Below are positions 58,604-64,000 of a DNA stretch of 64,000 nucleotides, one piece after another; position 1 is the stretch's first letter, and every line of letters starts with the position of its first letter. The translations under genes were made by a program, and so were the position numbers. The notes under the pieces are model-generated. The model had not been told where the DNA came from and did not search any database. It saw only the letters and a list, made by a program, of their open reading frames with translations. Where the stretch lies: NCBI GenBank assembly GCA_025769875.1, contig JAGFNK010000185.1, forward strand, positions 1-64,000, written 5' to 3'. Source of the stretch: Russula earlei (Eukaryota > Basidiomycota > Agaricomycetes > Russulales > Russulaceae).

Positions 58604-61600
58604 ATGCCTCCGTCCCAGTCTAGGGCCATGTCAACCTCGACCGTCGACGGCAGCACCGAGTCAGATCGGTTTATGTCGTTACCGGGGACGCCCCCGGCCG
58701 ATGGTGAAAGTACCTTCTGGGAGGGCGAGTCGGTTCATTCACTTGACATTCTGGTGACTTATTTCCGCAACGGTCTTCAGACTCTGATCCTCTCCCTGGG
58801 CCACCCCAAGGTTCAGAATCAACAGATTCGGATGATGGTGAGAAGTTTTCCCCGATGTGATCGTGATATCCTCACTGTCCGATGGCGCCAGTTGCGAGTT
58901 CTCTGACCGAATCTTCCACCGCCAAAATGCCAAGTCCGTTACAGGAGCAGGAACAATCCCTGCCTCCCGAGGATACGTCCTGTCCCATAAAAGGGATGTA
59001 TCGCCTTCTCGACCTGATCACAGAACAAGGGAGCAGCGGTCTTGGTAATTGCTCCTTCACAGGTTCAGTTTTCATACGCTCATTGAATTTATAGTGGATA
59101 AAATCGTCATCGCCCAACAGTCTCTTCAAGGATTCATCAATGCTTTGTCTCCAGGCGCTTACTCTTCTATCACAAAGGTCAATTTCAGGTCGCTGGATAA
59201 GTTTTTTCTCAAGCCAATCGGGGTTTATGGATCGAAGGAGGAGATTGTAAGGTTCCTTCGTGATATTAATGCCATGGACGACAATACGTACGTGTCGCTT
59301 TCGAATACTCAATTGAGTTAATTCTTTAAGACAGCGCGCGGACCATGCTTATGCCACCTATCGTTGGAGCCGAGCCCATTCTAAAGTCGGGACTATACGT
59401 TGTGCGCTCATTCGTGCCTACTGCCGAAGAACAAGCCTATGTCTTGTACTGGCCTGAAGAAACGACATGGAACGACCAAGCAGTTCCTACCGTCAAGCGC
59501 AATAGAGTGACATTCATGCGGTATGAGTGACCACTCCTTTCATCCAACGTCCAAGATTGACGGGACACGCGTAGATATCTCACCAAGCTATGTGATCAAA
59601 TTGTCTGCCTACTTTCACCAGAACATACCAAAGGAATTGTTTGGGGTGAAGAGCATCGCACAGACAAAAACAAGTCGGGCCGAGTTTTTGACTTCGTCGT
59701 TGCGAAAACACACGACCAGGAGGAAAATGTCATCGCCCGACCTGGATTCACGGTACGTTCTTCTGCGGAGCGCTCTTCCCTAGCACTGATTTCACCTCTT
59801 GTCGCCGAAAGATGGATTCCCCGTTACTTTTCACTCCACCGCTGCAATCAAAGTCGCATGTGGACCCCAAGATCCTATCTCCGAGGCTCCTCCACGGAGA
59901 ATCCAATCAAGGTTTCATGACTGCCAACTTTAAGCAGGCGAAGACTCTGTCCGAGCCATTTTCCAACGCGCATCAGAGTGCTTCGCAAATCCGTCTTCGT
60001 CTGTGAGCATCTCCTTCGGGTTTTCCTGCTATGCACGGCCTGAATGGGATAATGTTATAGCGATGATGACGTCGTGTTATGTCTCTCTGATACAATCGAT
60101 GATAAGTCATTGGAGACTTTAATGGAATTAGGGCTCAAATCAAAGTTTCCGAGCGAATACACGAATTGGAGGAAAGCCAGGGAAGAGATCGCACATCGCT
60201 TCCAGGAGACCCTTGTAACGCGTCAAGAAGAAATGAACGCAAAACTCGAGCAAGATTTTGAAGGCATAAGAGTCAAACTACGCGAAGCTGTGGTTGTCGA
60301 GGTGCTCAAGGCATTTCCGTGAGTACTGTCTGCTCTGGCCTCAGGTGAATTGAACTCATTCGCCGCCGTCATGATAATAACAGGTCCGTTCCACGCGAGG
60401 CGGTTCTGCAAAAGTCAAGTTCATCCGAGGGCGCCAACCCCAAGGACCTCGACAAAGACGCCGACAATGCGACAGGTAAAGCATGATTATTCTTCCTTAT
60501 ATTCCCAAGCTGACATGATCTTTAGACCCACTCCAGGACCTCTTTCGCATCTTTCCGGATACAAAAAAAGTATTTCGGAACTACATGCGCACCGCCCTTG
60601 GAAATGACATTAAAGACTCGGCATTCCAGTCTAAAAAGATTCGCATGGTTATCCTCTATCGTCTCCTCGATAATTTTGAAGGTCTAGATGCGTCTCAAAT
60701 CTGTGACTTAGCGAACGCTGTACTTCTTCGCAGGAGCAAGGAGACCATCTTCAAACTTCTCAAAGACTTTGGGCAGGGCGACAAAGGCGGTAATAGTAGC
60801 CGCATTTGGCAGGTTGCCAAGGCCGCCAAGGACCGTGTCAAGAACGCTGTCGGTATGGGTGAAGGCTCCAAGCTTACAGATGAGGAGACTATGTGGAAGA
60901 ACGCCAACAAGTACGGATCATCACTATCTGACTCCGACTTCCTCAAACAGCTCAGGAGCAACAACGTCGGAGAATTCTTGCCTGACTTTATTGCCGATGT
61001 CGAGGAAACTGCTTGTGCTTGTCTCAAGACACAGATAGACGCCCTTGTGACTGGAGTTGGTTCGCAGATTTTTCAATCCCAGCAAGGAGCATGCAACGGG
61101 CAGCTACAACGAGAGGTTAGCAGCACGCGAGATAAAGAACTTGGGCACCTTCGGTCTGAATTTGTCCGTCGAGCTGAGGATTTATCCCGAGAGCGCACCG
61201 GATCGTATGTTTACCACAGCCACAAGTGCAGTAGCTAACACAATACAGTCGTAGGACTGTCTTCATCGACCGCTTCGAGAGTAAGAAGGAGCACTACTAC
61301 TCCCCAGGTCTGTCTGCCTACCTTCAGTTGCTCAACCGGGGAGGGGAATGTCTCATCAGTTGGACAGAGTCCTATTTTATAAGCGGTCGTCAAGAATCAT
61401 TGCAAAACCAAGAGATTGAATATGAAGTTCACACTTTGCGCCTACTGGCAGATCACAGGCACAATCTTCAGCTTGATCCGTCTTTCGTCCCTACGCCTAT
61501 GGTCAATGACCGGTTATCTCAATCGTTTCGGGTTTCTTCTGACATCGTCGTAAGGTGTGTGACCATTGAGGCGGTACATATCAGTCCTTACTATCGCTAC

Positions 61601-64000
61601 TCAGATACGCCCACCTTTTGAAAGATGATAGAATTCTTTTGGGCCTAGTCGATTCCGTCGGAAACATCATGATCCTCCTTGAACGGCTAAACCGCATAGA
61701 TGCTGCCATCAACAATCGATCTTATGCAAAGTTTTTCCACCAAGAAAAAATCGGCCAAACGTGCCTCATTGCCTTCGACGAGTCGAAACGTATGTTGGCC
61801 GTGTACGCGTCCGCCAGGGTATGTTCTTATTTTTACGATGCTTCCATTCCTAACTTTGGTATTCAGATGCAACTTCATGTCTTCGTATTTGACGAAGAGC
61901 TCAAGACCTTGCGAGGACAGGGGCCCGCAATCGACCTCCAGACATTTTATCGTCCTGGAGTATCTATTATCCATGCTTGCTTCATTCACGGGAGTGAAGA
62001 GATACTATTTGTGGACTCGGGCGCTCAGGCGAGGGTTTTCTCGTTGACTTCGCTGCAGACCAAGTATTTGCGATTGCTCTTACTTTCATACCCAGCTTTC
62101 TGACACTTCTTTGCAGACCCGCTTCTCTACAACTGCCCCAAGTACCGCACGCCATATACTCCTCCCCAGACGGGTCATGTTTGCTTGCTGTTCAACAACA
62201 GGACGGAGTGTCTAGTTTGATGGCATATCACTGGTCTACATTCGCATCCACCAGTGGAATCTCTGTCGCGCTTCCTGACTTCCCTGTCGATCTCAACGGG
62301 GCGCTTCTCACGTCCATCGTCCACAACAATAACATTCACCTTATCGGCCTTGACCTCAAGTCACAGTCCTGTCGATCTGTTGTCCTCAATATCACCCGAA
62401 AAGCCACTGAGTTCACCTTCCAGGAACAGCAGTCCAAGGCATCATCTAAAAATGTCAAACAAACTGTCCACAATTGTCTAATTGGCTGCCACGCCGATGT
62501 TTGGACACGTTTTCCCGTTGTGCCAGCAGTGAAACGTGATACTATAACATCTTCCAGTGAACGACAAAGGAAGGCACTACTTTTTGTCACCGATGACGAC
62601 AAGCGTCCCTTCTCTTCTCACTTCTCGGATTACATTCACACTTTCGAGAGGGCTTCACGAAAACCAACTGGCAATGAGCTCAGCGGTATCTCTGTGTCTG
62701 CATGCACCTACCCTTCTTTCATCCACCTCTTCCTCTCTGGCCAAGATTGGCCAGTCTCCCGTTTCCGAGCAGGAGAATGGCTGGTGGATCTGCTATGCCT
62801 TATCCCCTATTCAGATTGCGATCACTCATGAAAACAGATTCGTGCCGCTCAAGGACGGCGTTATCTCGGCGCAGTTGGAGAAGTCGCTGCTAGGAGCTGA
62901 AGTTAATAGAATTGTGGACAGTCTGTCGCTCGGATGGTATGAGTCGATTTTCCAGTCCTATTGGGCATCAAAAGTAAGGGATATTGTTTGATGTCTTTTA
63001 ATGTGTCATTTACGCCCATCCTAGCCAGTAAAGGTAGTTTCATCGATGGGAGAGCAATCGGTCGGAAAAAGCTTCACTCTCAACCACCTCGTCGACACTT
63101 CTTTCGCCGGAAGCGCGATGAGGACCACTGGTTCGTTTTCCGGGCGAATTCTTGACATCAGGGAACTAACAACACGTAGAGGGTGTCTGGATGTCTGTCT
63201 CTCCTACTGATGACGCACTCATCGTGGCTCTGGATTTTGAAGGTGAGCTCGCCGCCACCTCTTGCGAATCAATGGGTACAATCTAAGCACCGAACCACCA
63301 GGCGTACACAGTCTCGAGCGCTCAGCTCAAGAGGACACGCTTCTTGTCCTCTTCAATACTGCAATTTCTAATCTTGTGAGACCGCCGCTTCGCTTCGCCC
63401 TGTCCGAGTCGTCCTCTTCTAAATTCATGCCTCGTGCAGGTTCTATTCCGTAATAACTTTGCTCTGAGCAGAGATATTACCGGACTCTTCCAGTCCTTCC
63501 AGTCGAGCTCGACCGTTCTGGATCCAGCATCGAACCCATCACTCTTCCAGTCCACCCTTGTAGTCATTATCAAGGTAGGCGCGTACGCGCTGTATGTCAC
63601 AGTTGCTTATTTCTCCTGCCAGGATGTCATTGATTCGGACGCGGCCGAAGTCACGAGGGAGTGAGTTTTCCGAGTTATGAGATGTTCATTCGTCACAAAC
63701 GTCATGTAGATTCTCGCTCAAATTCCAGAAGATTGTTCAGGACGAACAAGACGCTAATTTCATCAGTCGTCTTCACGCGGGAAAACTACAGATTATCCCA
63801 TGGCCCGTTATAGAATCGGAGGACTTCTACAATCTTTTTGCTACTCTTAAATGGAAACTTGACCAACAGTCGATCTCACATCACACCGCTGGTGAATTCT
63901 TGCATACGTTGAAGACATTGATGGCCAAGTTGAAGGTGTGTTAGTTCGCCAGCGTTCTTATATCCAAGTGGGGTATTGACCGTCTCTGTGGTCCCCCCCG
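58604..64000 (+). CDS. Giant VLIG/GBP-like GTPase, copy 2, 3' end beyond window
   Basis: Paralogue of 17838-26733. The start ATG 58604 (MPPSQSRAMSTSTVDGS) precedes exons that match copy 1 one by one: KIVIAQQSLQGFINALSPG, YVLYWPEETTW, LTKLCDQIVCLLS, a helical block (DPLQDLFRIFPDTKK), a beta-rich block (NIMILLERLNRID, SPDGSCLLAVQQQDG), HADVWTRFPVVPAVKRDTI, and WYESIFQSYWASK. The GTPase domain has the P-loop GEQSVGKS (63049-63072), RTTEGVW, DFEG (about 63233-63244), FRNNFALSRDITGLFQSF and IIPWPVIESEDF. No frame break seen up to the window edge. The Cys-rich and vWA parts expected from copy 1 would lie beyond 64000. The gene points away from copy 1. Confidence 0.85.

Overview
The window looks like an accessory region of a filamentous basidiomycete (Agaricomycetes) chromosome. 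The evidence is very short introns (about 45-60 nt) with GT..AG ends, genes split into many small exons, F-box/LRR-like families, tandem P450s, a basidiomycete-type C2H2 regulator, an RBR E3 ligase, and Copia and chromodomain-Gypsy LTR retrotransposons. I see nothing bacterial, no rRNA or convincing tRNA, and no CRISPR array.

Layout. 1-4680: a Copia element on the minus strand, cut by the left window edge and broken by two in-frame TGA codons and one frameshift. 4889-12584: a complete Gypsy chromovirus with 588/587-bp LTRs and a 5-bp target duplication, a C-terminal chromodomain and an extra 3' ORF with a second CCHC knuckle; its frames are interrupted by many TGA codons and a few frameshifts. 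13654-17425: two tandem F-box genes, the second broken by a 4-bp duplication. 17838-26733 (minus): a giant, roughly 30-exon gene. Read exon by exon, it encodes a VLIG/GBP-like GTPase domain, a cysteine-rich region and a C-terminal von Willebrand factor A domain. 27897-29749 (minus): a C2H2 transcription factor. 30755-41554: an MFS relic, a decaying MFS gene, an FAD monooxygenase (minus), an F-box relic carrying a small inverted-repeat element, and an intact MFS gene. 41755-51462: two tandem P450 paralogues. 52892-55251: EXO70, the one clear housekeeping gene. 56196-57448: an RBR-type E3 ligase. 58604-64000: the 5' part of a second copy of the giant GTPase gene, running off the right edge.

How the parts fit. 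The two giant GTPase genes point away from each other and flank about 32 kb that mixes a regulator, transporters and redox enzymes (C2H2, MFS, FMO, MFS, P450, P450) with EXO70 and RBR. No backbone synthase (PKS, NRPS or terpene cyclase) is visible, so this is either a detoxification/tailoring set or part of a larger cluster outside the window. Duplication followed by decay recurs: F-box (intact, frameshifted, relic), MFS (intact, frameshifted, relic), GTPase (one copy with a homopolymer frameshift). Exon structures were read by eye by comparing paralogues, so individual splice sites are inferences.
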